Source of the DNA: an uncultured bacterium
GTDB lineage: Bacteria > CSSED10-310 > CALFER01
Reading direction: 5' to 3'
DNA: 64,000 nt
Assembly: GCA_937951895.1 (NCBI GenBank)
Contig: CALFER010000091.1
Location: forward strand, 62,001-126,000
Shown: piece by piece, positions 55,204 through 64,000 of the stretch
How positions within the stretch are numbered: the first letter of the stretch is position 1
Layout: each line of letters opens with the position of its first letter
The notes under the pieces: model-generated
What the model was told of the DNA's origin: nothing
The model's input: only the letters and a program-made list of their open reading frames with translations
The model's database searches: none
Translations under genes and position numbers: made by a program

Positions 55204-56019
55204 ATGAACCGAACCAATCTTTCGCGCAAATTCCTGGAGTTGATCGACATCATGAAGCGCTTGCGGGACGAGAACGGTTGCCCATGGGATCGCAAGCAGA
55301 CGCACGACACGCTCGTTCCGTATCTGCTGGAGGAAAGCTACGAGGCGATCGGAGCGATCGAGTCCTTGGACTGGGGAGGGCTGGCCGGCGAACTGGGAGA
55401 TGTTCTGCTGCAGATCCTGTTTCATGCTCGGATCGCCGAGGAATCGAATGAGTTCACGATGGAAACGGTGCTCGATACACTGGCTCGGAAACTGATCCGA
55501 AGACATCCGCATGTATTCGGTACAGCTACCGTGGACGATGCCGAGGAGGTCTTGCGAAACTGGCAATTGATCAAGAGGGATGAAGCGAAAGAGTGCGGAG
55601 CGCGGAGTGTCCTGGACGGCCTGACATCGGCTCTGCCGCAGTTAACGTATGCGCAGAAGAGCCAGGAACGAGCCGCGCAGGTCGGATTCGACTGGGAAAC
55701 CACGGATCAGGTGAAGCAGAAAGTTCGGGAAGAGTGGCGTGAGTTATGGGATAGCGTGGAAGGCTCGGAGTCGCCCAGGCGCATTGAGGAAGAGATGGGC
55801 GATCTGCTGTTCGCTCTCGTCAATCTCGCCCGATTCCTCGATGTCCAGCCTGAAGAAGCACTCAGAAAGGCCAATCTGAAGTTTGCGCGACGATTTCGTG
55901 AAGTCGAGCGCCGGGCGGGGGGCGGAGACGTGATGAAGACCATGCGTCTCGAGTCTCTGGATGCGATCTGGAATGATGTGAAGGCAGCCGAGCGGAACGA
56001 TGCGGCATCAGGCGAGTGA
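55204..56019 (+). CDS. mazG: Nucleoside triphosphate pyrophosphohydrolase MazG
   Basis: MazG hydrolyses (d)NTPs to monophosphates and is thought to clean the nucleotide pool. The 271-residue product has two MazG modules. The first has CPWDRKQTHDTLVPYLLEESYEAIGAI with GELGDVLLQILFHA, and the second has EEWRELWDSVEGSE with EEEMGDLLFALVNLARF. GAGGAG lies four bases before the ATG. It is divergent from the subtilase across about 200 bases and its 3' end overlaps the convergent cyclase gene by 12 bases. Confidence 0.95.
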   Translation: MNRTNLSRKFLELIDIMKRLRDENGCPWDRKQTHDTLVPYLLEESYEAIGAIESLDWGGLAGELGDVLLQILFHARIAEESNEFTMETVLDTLARKLIRRHPHVFGTATVDDAEEVLRNWQLIKRDEAKECGARSVLDGLTSALPQLTYAQKSQERAAQVGFDWETTDQVKQKVREEWRELWDSVEGSESPRRIEEEMGDLLFALVNLARFLDVQPEEALRKANLKFARRFREVERRAGGGDVMKTMRLESLDAIWNDVKAAERNDAASGE

Positions 56020-58056
56020 GATCTGACTGACGACGACGCGATTGCGACCACTGCTTTTGGCTTCGTACAGGGCCTTGTCCGCGGCTTCGATGATTTCCGC
56101 CGGAGTGAGCGCTTGCGTGGGGAAGTTGGCCACACCGATACTCATGGTCACCGACACAAGCTGATCCCCGATCTTGAACTGCTGTTTCTCGCATAACCGT
56201 CGGATCCGTTCCGCGGTCTTGGTGGCCATATCGAGTTTGCTACCGATGAGAATGACCGCAAATTCCTCGCCGCCGTAGCGCGCGACGACATCGACTTCGC
56301 GAGCCTGATCTTTGAGGAGTCTCGCGATGCTTTTGAGAATCTGATCGCCTGCCTGATGACCGAAGGTGTCGTTGAACTTCTTGAAATGATCGATATCGAC
56401 CATCAACAGACTGAAAGTGATCGGTTCCCGTTTGGACCGTTTGATCTCACGCAGCATGCAATCCTGGAAATACCGATGGTTGAACAACTGCGTCAATCCG
56501 TCTGTGACCGCGAGACGTTCAATTTTTTCGGCATTCAATGCATTTTCGACAGAAAACCCGAACTGGGCCGCCAGTGATCCGAAGATGAATTCATCATCGT
56601 GGGTGAAGTAATCCCTCCGGTGTGATCCGAGAATCATAACGCCGATGATGCGCTCTTCCATCGGGAGCTGCACGATGAGCAGTGAATTGACTTTGAGTGA
56701 TGGTTCGGCGGGAGACACGATCCCGTGATTATCGATGGACATTGTGTCGCTGCTGAGAATCGACGTGACCTGACCGGCTGTCATCAGTTTTCCGATGACT
56801 GAATCCGGGTGTACGGATGCGCCGATCAGTTTCTGGAAAAAGACGCCTGCGGCAGCGCGAACGACGAGGCGTTCGTTATCTGAAAGTACCGCAACCGCGA
56901 TTTCATCACTGGTCTTGATCATCTGGCTGATCTCGACCAGCAGTTCGAGCCGTTTTCCGAGATCCAGTTTGCTTTCAAGGAGTCGTTTGATGGCCTTGTA
57001 GAAGGCTTCCATGTAAACGGCGTGGGATTCGCGCTGCTGATACAAGCGGAATGCCTCGACAATATCCGCAATGATTTCGGCGAAAACCCGCATCGATTGT
57101 TCCTCGTCCACACCGAACGAGTTACTCCTGCGGCTGTCCACGCCGAGGATCCCCTCGACACGGTCATTCGTGATGACGGGATAGATCATGCATGACAGGA
57201 TGCGTTCGCGGGACGAGTAATAGGACGGGTACTGTTTCGCGCGAGGGAGTTTTTCGTGTGGGAGTGGCCGTTTATTTTTGTACACCCAGGACAACAGGCC
57301 TTCTTCAACCACTTCGAAGGTGGCGTCCGGATTGAAAAACTTGCTCTTACTCCTGAACGCCAGAAGCTTCATGTATCCCGCATCATGGTCCAGAAAGAAG
57401 AAAAAGCATGAAAACGGATGGAGGGATTCGTTGATCAGTTCGAGGATTTTCTCCACGAGTCGATCAATGCGGAATACGCTGGCGACCGCTTTGACCATCT
57501 GGGTATCGCGTTTGAGATCCGGGAGCAGATCACCGTTCTGCTCCGGCTGGTCGATTCCCGTCAGCAGACCTCGAGCGCGATGCTCGATGCTGGAAATTTT
57601 GGTCCGGAATCGTTCGCGTTCCTGGAGCATGAGCCAGAACATGCTTCCCCAGACCAGCCCGTAGACCGGCATCCACATCACCAGAGACAGGTCTGTTCGG
57701 GTCGAAACCATTGCGACGATGGTATTGATCAGGAGGAGAACGACTCCGGCGATCGCGAGTTTCAGATGAAAGCAGAAGAACATGACCGAGATGGTGATGA
57801 TGAGAATGGGGGTGAGATCGATTTGGAGTGATGATGCGAAGAGCCAGATTGTGACGGCTGCGATGGGAAGAAGAGCGATGAAATGCTGTTCAGTCCCTTC
57901 AGCGCTGAGAATCAAGCGGAAAGAGAAGAAGCACAGGAGAGCAATGATCAGGAGCAGCCACCATGCGGACACCAGAAATCCGGGCGCGTATACGGCGAAG
58001 GAAATGAACAGAAGAGCGGCAAGGATTGTACTGGCTGATTCAATGATTGCGGACAC
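56008..58056 (-). CDS. Membrane-bound GAF-GGDEF diguanylate cyclase
   Basis: The 682-residue protein starts at GTG 58056 with AAGGA upstream. It has about five to six membrane helices (11-147), then two GAF-like sensor regions (about 190-335 and 365-505). A GGDEF domain follows (about 512-680). The active-site motif is GGEEF (595-599). An inhibitory I-site RxxD (586-589) lies five residues upstream, so product inhibition by c-di-GMP is expected. No EAL or HD-GYP domain is present. No c-di-GMP effector was recognised in the window. Confidence 0.92.
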   Translation of the reverse strand: MSAIIESASTILAALLFISFAVYAPGFLVSAWWLLLIIALLCFFSFRLILSAEGTEQHFIALLPIAAVTIWLFASSLQIDLTPILIITISVMFFCFHLKLAIAGVVLLLINTIVAMVSTRTDLSLVMWMPVYGLVWGSMFWLMLQERERFRTKISSIEHRARGLLTGIDQPEQNGDLLPDLKRDTQMVKAVASVFRIDRLVEKILELINESLHPFSCFFFFLDHDAGYMKLLAFRSKSKFFNPDATFEVVEEGLLSWVYKNKRPLPHEKLPRAKQYPSYYSSRERILSCMIYPVITNDRVEGILGVDSRRSNSFGVDEEQSMRVFAEIIADIVEAFRLYQQRESHAVYMEAFYKAIKRLLESKLDLGKRLELLVEISQMIKTSDEIAVAVLSDNERLVVRAAAGVFFQKLIGASVHPDSVIGKLMTAGQVTSILSSDTMSIDNHGIVSPAEPSLKVNSLLIVQLPMEERIIGVMILGSHRRDYFTHDDEFIFGSLAAQFGFSVENALNAEKIERLAVTDGLTQLFNHRYFQDCMLREIKRSKREPITFSLLMVDIDHFKKFNDTFGHQAGDQILKSIARLLKDQAREVDVVARYGGEEFAVILIGSKLDMATKTAERIRRLCEKQQFKIGDQLVSVTMSIGVANFPTQALTPAEIIEAADKALYEAKSSGRNRVVVSQISLA

Positions 58057-58080
58057 ATTCGTCCTTCAGCGAGCGGTCGA

Positions 58081-58437
58081 TTATTCTCGTTCGTGACGTT
58101 CTTGCTCAATCTTGCATGAGATGCACAAACTGGCTACCGGTCGAGCTTCCAGGCGTTTGAAATCGATCTCTTCTCCGCAGGAGTCGCACTTTCCGTAAAT
58201 GCCTTCCTTGATCTGCTGCAGACACTTGTCGATCTTGGCGATCAGCTTACGTTCGCGATCCTTGATGCGAAGGAAGAAATTCTGATCGGTTTCGATATTC
58301 GCGAGATCTCCGAAATCGCCTTGCCGTTCACGGTCCGGAGAGATCTTTTCGCCCATATTGACCGCAGCTTCCTTTAGAAGTTCCTGTTTCCACTCGAGTA
58401 ATCTCTCTTCGAAATGTTTCAGTTTTTGCTCGTCCAT
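58081..58437 (-). CDS. DksA/TraR-type C4 zinc-finger protein
   Basis: I chose ATG 58437 because GGAGG is close upstream; this gives 118 residues. A coiled-coil N-terminal half with conserved acidic residues near the tip (QGDFGDLANIETDQNF) precedes the zinc finger CDSCGEEIDFKRLEARPVASLCISC. DksA-type proteins enter the RNA polymerase secondary channel and assist ppGpp control. The tip lacks the exact DxxDxA motif of E. coli DksA, so the mode of action is not certain. A promoter lies upstream at 58482-58511. Confidence 0.88.
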   Translation of the reverse strand: MDEQKLKHFEERLLEWKQELLKEAAVNMGEKISPDRERQGDFGDLANIETDQNFFLRIKDRERKLIAKIDKCLQQIKEGIYGKCDSCGEEIDFKRLEARPVASLCISCKIEQERHERE

Positions 58438-58481
58438 ATCGCCTCCAATCACGACGCGTATCACGCACTTAAAGAAGGATA

Positions 58482-58511
58482 ATAGTAAATAGGACGGAAT
58501 GAAGATGTCAA
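58482..58511 (-). promoter_or_regulatory. Predicted promoter of the DksA-like gene
   Basis: On the minus strand TTGACA (58506-58511), an 18-base spacer and TACTAT (58482-58487) lie 45 bases before ATG 58437. Confidence 0.6.
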
Positions 58512-58610
58512 GTGTCACGATCAAAGTGTCTCGACCCGCAAGTTTCTTGATATCGAATCCCCGATATAGTATTTTCTGCACGGTTATGTCGGAACCTTGG
58601 AGGTCTTTCA

Positions 58611-59744
58611 ATGAATCGTTTCCTGAATCGTATGACAGTTTTCATCCTGCTGAGCGCCGTCAGTATGCAATCGGCATGCTTCGACAAGGATCGCGCCGCA
58701 CGCCGGAAGCGGATGAAGGTGGAAAAAGAGATGCACGAGGCATTCAAGGATGGGGATGTGGCGAAGGTCGAAGCCAAACTGATCGAAGCCATTGCGATCG
58801 ACCCGAGCGCGACGCATCTGAAGAATTCCCTCGCGATCCTCTATGCGTTCAATCTCAAGCAGTACGACAAGGCCAAAGCTCTCTGGGAAGAACTCGTCCA
58901 ACTCGAACCCAAAAACGCCGCCTATATCAACAATCTTGCGGGAATCTACCAGATGACCGGCGACATGGACCGGGCGATTACTTTGTACAACCAGGCGAAG
59001 ACGCTGCATCGTGAGTATCACATGCCGTACTACAACATCGGGAAGATTTTTATCTCACAGGGCAAGTATCCCGAAGCGATTGCAGAACTTCGCGAAGGAC
59101 TCACGAAGACCAAACGCGACTCCATTCTGATCTTCACACTCGCACGTGCCCTGATCCTGAACGGTGATCTGACCGAAGCGGAGTCGTTTTTACGGAAGGA
59201 AATCGATCAAGGGGATCATTCGCTCGACACCTCCTTCCTGCTCGAACGCCTCATGATCCGCCAGCATCGCTATGATGAAGCATCGAGCGTACTGGACGCA
59301 TTGATCGCCCGATATCCTGAGAATCTCGCGATCATCAAGGCCGAGTTCATTCAATTCATGTTGTTTCGCAATGATCCCGCGGAAACGATCCAGAGTGAAC
59401 TCGAGGCATTTATGAAGATTCCGGATGCTCAGAAAATCATTTTCATGGAACCGCTCGTTCGTGCAGCACTCGGTGTACTCAACGGCACCTGCACCGAGAA
59501 TTTCGACGCCTTGACCGCTCTGGACGGCAAGATCGGTGAGGAGTTCTTCAATTTCGAAGCAGTGCGGCAGCATTTCCTCGGCGTGTGTCACGAAAAGGCC
59601 GGAAACCACGATGAATTCTCAAAGGCCAGACGCCTGGCTTATGAGTTGACGCCTGAGCTTTTTGAGAAGCCCGTCGATATTGAGTCGATGGAAAAAACGG
59701 CGGAACCGGTTCTCACGGATACCCATCCGTCGGCATCCAACTGA
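58611..59744 (+). CDS. TPR-repeat lipoprotein
   Basis: The 377-residue protein has a signal segment ending at Cys23 (QSAC) and a charged linker. About eight TPR-like helical pairs follow (for example AKALWEELVQLEPKNAAYINNLAGIYQMTGDMDRAITLYNQA and PYYNIGKIFISQGKYPEAIAELREGL). The last 25 residues are acidic and polar. TTGGAGG precedes the ATG. It is divergent from the DksA-like gene and followed after 17 bases by a small lipoprotein gene on the same strand. Function is unknown. Confidence 0.83.
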   Translation: MNRFLNRMTVFILLSAVSMQSACFDKDRAARRKRMKVEKEMHEAFKDGDVAKVEAKLIEAIAIDPSATHLKNSLAILYAFNLKQYDKAKALWEELVQLEPKNAAYINNLAGIYQMTGDMDRAITLYNQAKTLHREYHMPYYNIGKIFISQGKYPEAIAELREGLTKTKRDSILIFTLARALILNGDLTEAESFLRKEIDQGDHSLDTSFLLERLMIRQHRYDEASSVLDALIARYPENLAIIKAEFIQFMLFRNDPAETIQSELEAFMKIPDAQKIIFMEPLVRAALGVLNGTCTENFDALTALDGKIGEEFFNFEAVRQHFLGVCHEKAGNHDEFSKARRLAYELTPELFEKPVDIESMEKTAEPVLTDTHPSASN

Positions 59745-59761
59745 AAGGAGAATACGGGTTG

Positions 59762-60331
59762 ATGAAACGCGTATCAAATCTGCTTGTGATTGCACTCGTG
59801 ACTGTGATTCTGACCAGTATTGCATGTGTGCCCGGAAAGCAGACACTAAGTTCTCGAGATCAGCAACTTGATGACCGGATCAAGCTCGAAGAGCGGATGA
59901 GGGAGTACATGACATACCGGGCACAGGGGCGGTTTGATATGCTGTATGAGATGCTCACGCCGGCATTCCGGAAGGAAACGACGCTGAAGCAGTTCCTGGC
60001 CAACCCGCTCGAACTTGTCAAGAACTTCTCGGCATATTCACTCGACCGTGTCGATTTTACCGCTCCTGATCGCGCTACGATCTATTACAGCGAGCAATCG
60101 ACAGGGGGCACTTTCGGGATTTTTCTGATAAAGCCGGGGGTACCTGCGGAATGGGAAAAGGTTGACGGCATCTGGTATCATTCGGAACTGAAACAAGCTC
60201 CTCTCAAGCCCATCATCTGCGGCTCTCAGCAGACCTGGCCTCCTCAGGATTTCAACGGGAGCAACTCTCAACCTCAGATTGAACCCGGGACGATACCAAC
60301 GCCTCCACCGGATTATTGCGGCGGCAGATAA
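59762..60331 (+). CDS. Small lipoprotein of unknown function
   Basis: The product has 189 residues. The signal segment ends at Cys22 (SIAC). A mixed alpha/beta domain follows (RMREYMTYRAQGRFDMLYEMLTPAFRKETTLKQF, then strand-like segments to WYHSE) whose pattern resembles NTF2-like folds. The C-terminal 40 residues are Pro/Gln-rich and end in DYCGGR. AAAGGAG lies upstream; TTG 59759, one codon earlier, is an alternative start. It is probably co-transcribed with the TPR lipoprotein. Confidence 0.72.
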   Translation: MKRVSNLLVIALVTVILTSIACVPGKQTLSSRDQQLDDRIKLEERMREYMTYRAQGRFDMLYEMLTPAFRKETTLKQFLANPLELVKNFSAYSLDRVDFTAPDRATIYYSEQSTGGTFGIFLIKPGVPAEWEKVDGIWYHSELKQAPLKPIICGSQQTWPPQDFNGSNSQPQIEPGTIPTPPPDYCGGR

Positions 60332-60356
60332 AGAGAATACAGAGAATAAAGAGAGT

Positions 60357-60390
60357 AAAAAAAAGCCTTCCCCGAGCGGGAAGGCTTTTT
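60357..60390. terminator. Bidirectional intrinsic terminator
   Basis: A hairpin pairs AAAAGCCTTCCC with GGGAAGGCTTTT around the loop CGAGC. The stem is about 13 pairs, with A-runs on one side and T-runs on the other. It ends the small lipoprotein gene on the plus strand and the ATP-grasp gene on the minus strand. Confidence 0.87.
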
Positions 60391-60408
60391 GCTTTTGAAG
60401 CAACAGGA

Positions 60409-61773
60409 TCAGAGGCGGCGACCGTCAACGAACATGATCGGAGTCATCCCTCCACCCTTGTGAACATTGATGACCGGGCTGTCCGAAGAACGGACCACAC
60501 CACCGGCGTAGATGCCTCCGTAGCAGTAGAAGTTGACGTTGATCTTTTTCGGCTGGAATTTCAATTGTTCGCCATCGAACACCGGCAGCATTTCCTCGGG
60601 AATCTCGACTGCTTCCTGAACAACGAATTTCCCTTTCGGAGCACAGGCGGCATCCACCCATTTCGCCCATTCGGAGTCACTGGTTGCGAAGCCCACGATG
60701 ACATCTTTGCCGCCGTACTGATCGATCGGTTTCAGAACGAACTGATTTTTGTTACGGGCAACCGTTTCCACGAGATCGATCGTTTTTCCCTGGAAGTCAG
60801 TCTTCGTTTTTTCGAAGACTCGCGTCCACGGCAGATACTTCTGAATCACCTTGCGTTCTTCCGCAGTGAACAACTTCTGCATCTCCGGCATCTGCAGAAC
60901 CGCGAAGATGGATTTGTTAGCGGCAAGAGTCGACGACAGCGGGTTGACCATGCAAACTTTTCGGTCACGGAGCGCCCGGATAACCGGTTTGATTCCATCC
61001 ATATGCTGAATCCAGTCACCGATCCAGCCCCGACGATAGATGATATCCGGCTGAAGCCCGTTGGGTGTTGTGAGTTTTCCGTTTTCATAAGTCCATTCAG
61101 TTGTTCCGCAGAATTCGGCCTTGAATCCGATCGTATTCAGCCAGGCTATGATCGCGTGAAACTCGGGGGTTGTTCCACCTCCCGGGCCTGCGCTGATGCA
61201 GATGTTCGGGAAATCCTTCCTGCCGCCCCACTCCTTGTAGCATGTGATCAACATCCGAAGGATCTGCCACATGATGAGATCGCGGCCGATCATGTATTTC
61301 TTGCACAATTTGACGAACACTTCGGACTGCTGAATCAGATCACACTGGACGTCAGAGTACATCGGACCTCCCGGGCTGTCCGCATTGAATTCAATGTATT
61401 TCAGACTTTTATCCGTCATAAACGCATCGTTCCGGGTGATTTGAACGCGATTGTGAAATCCCACCGGGATATCCGCGAGTTCGGTTTCTTCGGGCGACAG
61501 ATAGAAGAGAGGTTTCGAGGCGGGGTTTTTGTAATAGAGTTCCGCGATTTTGTTCATGACACGCATGAGGACTTCCGTGGTCCATCGAATTTCGGGCATC
61601 CGTTTGCCGTCGATGAAGTACGGTTTGACGTACAGGGGCATCGGACCACTGCCGAAGGTGCATCCCTTGGCGGACATGCCTGCGGAAAGCTGGCTGTAGA
61701 CGCTGTAGGGATTGGGATGTGAACTGAGAATTTTCTCGAAGTCCTTGTTGACCTGGTTGATGAGTTTCGACAT
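60409..61773 (-). CDS. ATP-grasp-like ligase of unknown substrate
   Basis: I chose ATG 61773 because AAAGGAG is seven bases upstream; this gives 454 residues. The segment FVLKPIDQYGGKDVIVG (from residue 345) resembles the ATP-binding strand-loop of ATP-grasp enzymes. INVNFYCYGGIYAGGVVR and INVHKGGG (about 411-442) could form the metal and phosphate site. An earlier conserved-looking block is YIEFNADSPGGPMYSD (about 127-142). The layout recalls circularly permuted ATP-grasp or glutathionylspermidine-synthase-like proteins that join a carboxylate to an amine. No pathway partner is adjacent. A strong terminator follows. Confidence 0.7.
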   Translation of the reverse strand: MSKLINQVNKDFEKILSSHPNPYSVYSQLSAGMSAKGCTFGSGPMPLYVKPYFIDGKRMPEIRWTTEVLMRVMNKIAELYYKNPASKPLFYLSPEETELADIPVGFHNRVQITRNDAFMTDKSLKYIEFNADSPGGPMYSDVQCDLIQQSEVFVKLCKKYMIGRDLIMWQILRMLITCYKEWGGRKDFPNICISAGPGGGTTPEFHAIIAWLNTIGFKAEFCGTTEWTYENGKLTTPNGLQPDIIYRRGWIGDWIQHMDGIKPVIRALRDRKVCMVNPLSSTLAANKSIFAVLQMPEMQKLFTAEERKVIQKYLPWTRVFEKTKTDFQGKTIDLVETVARNKNQFVLKPIDQYGGKDVIVGFATSDSEWAKWVDAACAPKGKFVVQEAVEIPEEMLPVFDGEQLKFQPKKINVNFYCYGGIYAGGVVRSSDSPVINVHKGGGMTPIMFVDGRRL

Positions 61774-62045
61774 TTCGATCTCCTTTCTGGAAGAATGACT
61801 GAACTGCAGCGGATACATTACCAGCCGGTTTCCAGAAATTCCAGTCTTGAATCCTGGGGACCATGCGCTCATTTTATGTCGCTCCGATCCGAGTTTCCAT
61901 CCGGGTATAAGGTTTGCATATCGAAGGTCCGTTTCGTTGTGGACTGCACGGGTCGGATTGCAGTGAGACCGGGATTGAGGTAGGTGCTCAGACCATGATC
62001 GATGAGATCGAACATTCTTTTTTTTTCAGGAAGTGGCTGGATGAT
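61774..62045. other. Divergent intergenic region, 272 bases
   Basis: This stretch separates the divergent ATP-grasp and TPR genes and should hold both promoters. I could not identify convincing -35/-10 pairs. A run of nine T residues lies at about 62017-62025. No small gene or RNA is recognised. Confidence 0.4.
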
Positions 62046-63995
62046 ATGAAGAGAAATCTTGCAAAACTGGTGTTTCTGTCGCTCTCGTTGCTCGCCGATT
62101 TCCGCTCTCTCAATGCTGGAGCCGAGAAGGCCTGGGATCATTTTAAAAGGCAGGAATATGCTCTGGCGGCGGCACAATTTGAGCGGATCATGGCCTCCGG
62201 TTCTGAAGATGCCGCCTCCCGGGAAGGACTCGGATGGTGTTACTACTGGCTGGGCCGGTATGATCAGGCGGAAAGGGAGTTTTCACGGGCCTTGGAAATC
62301 GATCCGCAATCATCCGGTGCCCGGAACGGGATGGATGAGGTAAAAAAGTGGCGGTATCTGGTTTTCAACAACGCCTGGCAGCTGTTCTACTCGAAGGATT
62401 ATTCCAACGCCCTGGCCGTTTTTATCTCGATTCTCGAGGACACCTCCGGAAGACTCCCGGCCGCCGATTTATGGCAGGTCCACAGCGGAATCGGCTGGTC
62501 GCAGTATTACCTGCAGAACTATTCCGCGGCCCACAAGCAATTCGAAACCATACTCGGGATCTACAAAGACAACGCTTTCGCCCTCAAGGGACTGGGCTTT
62601 TCGCAGTATCAGCTCAAGCAATACGATGAGAGTCTGAAGACGCTTCGCTCGGCACTCGCCGTCCAGCCTGAATGGGCCGATGTTCAATCGATGATCGGGT
62701 GGAACTATTACTCGAAGGGTGATTACACACAAGCGCTGACGGAATTCCAGAAAGCACTCGATCGCAACACACTGCTTGCCGATGCCGAGTATGGAAAATC
62801 CTGGACCTATTACAAAATGAACCAGATCCCCGATGCGCTGACCCATTTCAAGACAGCCATTCAACTTTCCCCGTACCACCCCGGCAACTTTGCGCTGCTT
62901 GACCTGATCGAACGAGAAAAGTCCTGGTGGCCGCTCTTCAAAGAACTCGGGTGGAGTCACTATCGTGCGGGTGATTACCCCTCCGCCGCCAAAATGTTCT
63001 CGGACGGACTGACACGTCTTCCCGACGAGATCGATCTGAAGCGGGGACTGGCATTCAGTATATTCAAGCAGGGCAAATACTCCGATGTGATCCGGATCCT
63101 CAAGGAGATTCGTTCCGTTGCATCCGAATTGCCTCCGGTAATTGAAACCGGTTTTGCATCCGATGGAACGAGTTACACGGTCAGGAGCAATGCCGGGAGC
63201 ATGCTTGCCTGGAGTTACTATTACATCGGAGAACTGGCCCGTGCGCAGACGCTGTTTGAAGAGGAGATCCGGACGAATCCCGACTGGACGGATCTGTACA
63301 CAGGGATGGGGTGGTGTCAGCTCAAAAAAGAGCAGTACATGGAAGCCGAGAAACTTTTCAGGAAGGCATTGGAGTTGAATCCTTACTACCCGGTGGCAAT
63401 GTCGGGGATGAACGAATTGAAAAAGTTCAGATACACGGATTTCAATGCCGCCTGGACTGCCTATTATGCGGGAGATGCCGCCACCGCTCTGGCAAAGTTT
63501 GAAGCCATCGCCGAGACGGGACTGGGAAATCTGGATGAGAAGGACCGGTGGCAGGTTTTCAGCGGTATCGGCCACGCCAGGCTTGCGTTATCCCGCCCGA
63601 AAGAAGCGGTTGCGGCATTCATTCGTGTCCTCGAATTATCCCCCGGCAACTTCTATGCCTACATGGGGAAGGCTCGGGCCGAGTATGCACTCAAGTCATT
63701 CAAAGACGCGGAAGCCAGTGTCGTCCAGGCGATCAGAGTCAATGGCGACACATCCGATGTTCATGCGTTGAAAGGATGGATTTTACTCGGGCAGAGCAAG
63801 CTGTCCGAGGCACGCGAGGCCTTTGACCGAAGCCTGGCGATCAATCCATCGGATGCCGATGCCCTGGCCGGGTACGGTTGGTGTCGGGCGGAAATCGGGG
63901 AAAAAGAGGAGGCGCGCAGTTTCTTCGAGAAAGCGCTTCAAATTTCTGCCGGCCACGAGAAAGCTCTCGAAGGCATCGCACGACTGAACAAATAG
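62046..63995 (+). CDS. Large periplasmic TPR protein with internal duplication
   Basis: I chose ATG 62046 because the product then begins with a signal peptide (MKRNLAKLVFLSLSLLADFRSLNAGA); the upstream frame is open but lacks support. The 649-residue chain is almost entirely TPR-like pairs with a recurrent aromatic pattern GWxYYxxGxYxxA (for example LGWCYYWLGRYDQAE, IGWNYYSKGDYTQAL, LGWSHYRAGDYPSAA). Residues 61-151 and 420-510 align without gaps at a constant offset of 359, with 42 of 91 identical. This shows an ancient duplication of a multi-repeat module. Partner and function are unknown. Confidence 0.82.
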   Translation: MKRNLAKLVFLSLSLLADFRSLNAGAEKAWDHFKRQEYALAAAQFERIMASGSEDAASREGLGWCYYWLGRYDQAEREFSRALEIDPQSSGARNGMDEVKKWRYLVFNNAWQLFYSKDYSNALAVFISILEDTSGRLPAADLWQVHSGIGWSQYYLQNYSAAHKQFETILGIYKDNAFALKGLGFSQYQLKQYDESLKTLRSALAVQPEWADVQSMIGWNYYSKGDYTQALTEFQKALDRNTLLADAEYGKSWTYYKMNQIPDALTHFKTAIQLSPYHPGNFALLDLIEREKSWWPLFKELGWSHYRAGDYPSAAKMFSDGLTRLPDEIDLKRGLAFSIFKQGKYSDVIRILKEIRSVASELPPVIETGFASDGTSYTVRSNAGSMLAWSYYYIGELARAQTLFEEEIRTNPDWTDLYTGMGWCQLKKEQYMEAEKLFRKALELNPYYPVAMSGMNELKKFRYTDFNAAWTAYYAGDAATALAKFEAIAETGLGNLDEKDRWQVFSGIGHARLALSRPKEAVAAFIRVLELSPGNFYAYMGKARAEYALKSFKDAEASVVQAIRVNGDTSDVHALKGWILLGQSKLSEAREAFDRSLAINPSDADALAGYGWCRAEIGEKEEARSFFEKALQISAGHEKALEGIARLNK

Positions 63996-64000
63996 CTATA

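Noticed and set aside
55008..55451. Plus-strand frame of 147 codons starting upstream of mazG
   Set aside because: It overlaps the clear MazG N-terminus in another frame and shows no family features.
60316..61722. Long open frame (468 codons) on the plus strand
   Set aside because: It is antisense to the ATP-grasp gene, starts across the terminator hairpin, and has no family features; the minus-strand gene has a strong ribosome binding site.
62469..63575. Open frame of 368 codons on the minus strand
   Set aside because: It is antisense to the TPR gene, whose repeats explain the lack of stops.

Overview
The window is the housekeeping core of a diderm (Gram-negative type) bacterium of moderate GC content that I cannot place confidently in a phylum. 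Diderm signs are an Mla (MCE) lipid-transport set, several lipoprotein signal peptides, a small outer-membrane beta-barrel and a bifunctional-type PBP. The translation and RNA polymerase genes follow the ancestral bacterial order. I see no phage, insertion sequence, CRISPR array or plasmid gene, and no stretch over 300 bases without a gene.

Layout. Bases 1-612 hold the N-terminus of a class A penicillin-binding protein (minus strand). It is divergent from overlapping uvrB and uvrC (699-4525, plus strand). From 4548 to 54995 almost everything is on the minus strand. Read in the direction of transcription (high to low coordinates) this block is: a subtilase and outer-membrane barrel pair; a YciO-like protein, a beta-helix acyltransferase-like protein and a B12-binding radical SAM protein; a TPR lipoprotein, a LolB-like protein, ispE, tRNA-Gln, prs, rplY, pth, rpsF, rplI, dnaB, mlaEFD, ispF and rlmB; tRNA-Thr, -Tyr, -Gly, -Thr, tuf, rpmG, tRNA-Trp, secE, nusG, rplKAJL and rpoBC; rpsL, rpsG and a second tuf; then the complete S10, spc and alpha gene run from rpsJ to rplQ, ending in a stand-alone response regulator. 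Bases 55204-63995 are more accessory: mazG, a GAF/GGDEF diguanylate cyclase, a DksA-type zinc-finger protein, two TPR proteins, a small lipoprotein and an ATP-grasp-like protein.

The genes form a growth-rate hub: ribosomal proteins, EF-Tu with its tRNA cluster, RNA polymerase, protein export (secE, secY), nucleotide supply (adk, prs), isoprenoid steps (ispE, ispF), replication (dnaB) and envelope lipid traffic (mlaEFD). Many junctions are ATGA, TAATG or TGATG overlaps, which suggests translational coupling.

The most unusual points are these. RpoB carries a cysteine-rich insertion whose first half resembles the N-terminal zinc finger of RpoC. RpoC has an enlarged, partly cysteine-bearing insertion after the trigger-loop region. 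The two tuf genes appear identical exactly from start to stop codon and contain a core with alien codon usage. RpoA and S6 have acidic C-terminal tails. The MlaD-like protein ends in a beta-rich domain that looks like outer-membrane barrel sequence. A 649-residue TPR protein contains an ungapped internal duplication 359 residues apart. fusA, infA and rpsR are missing from their usual places.
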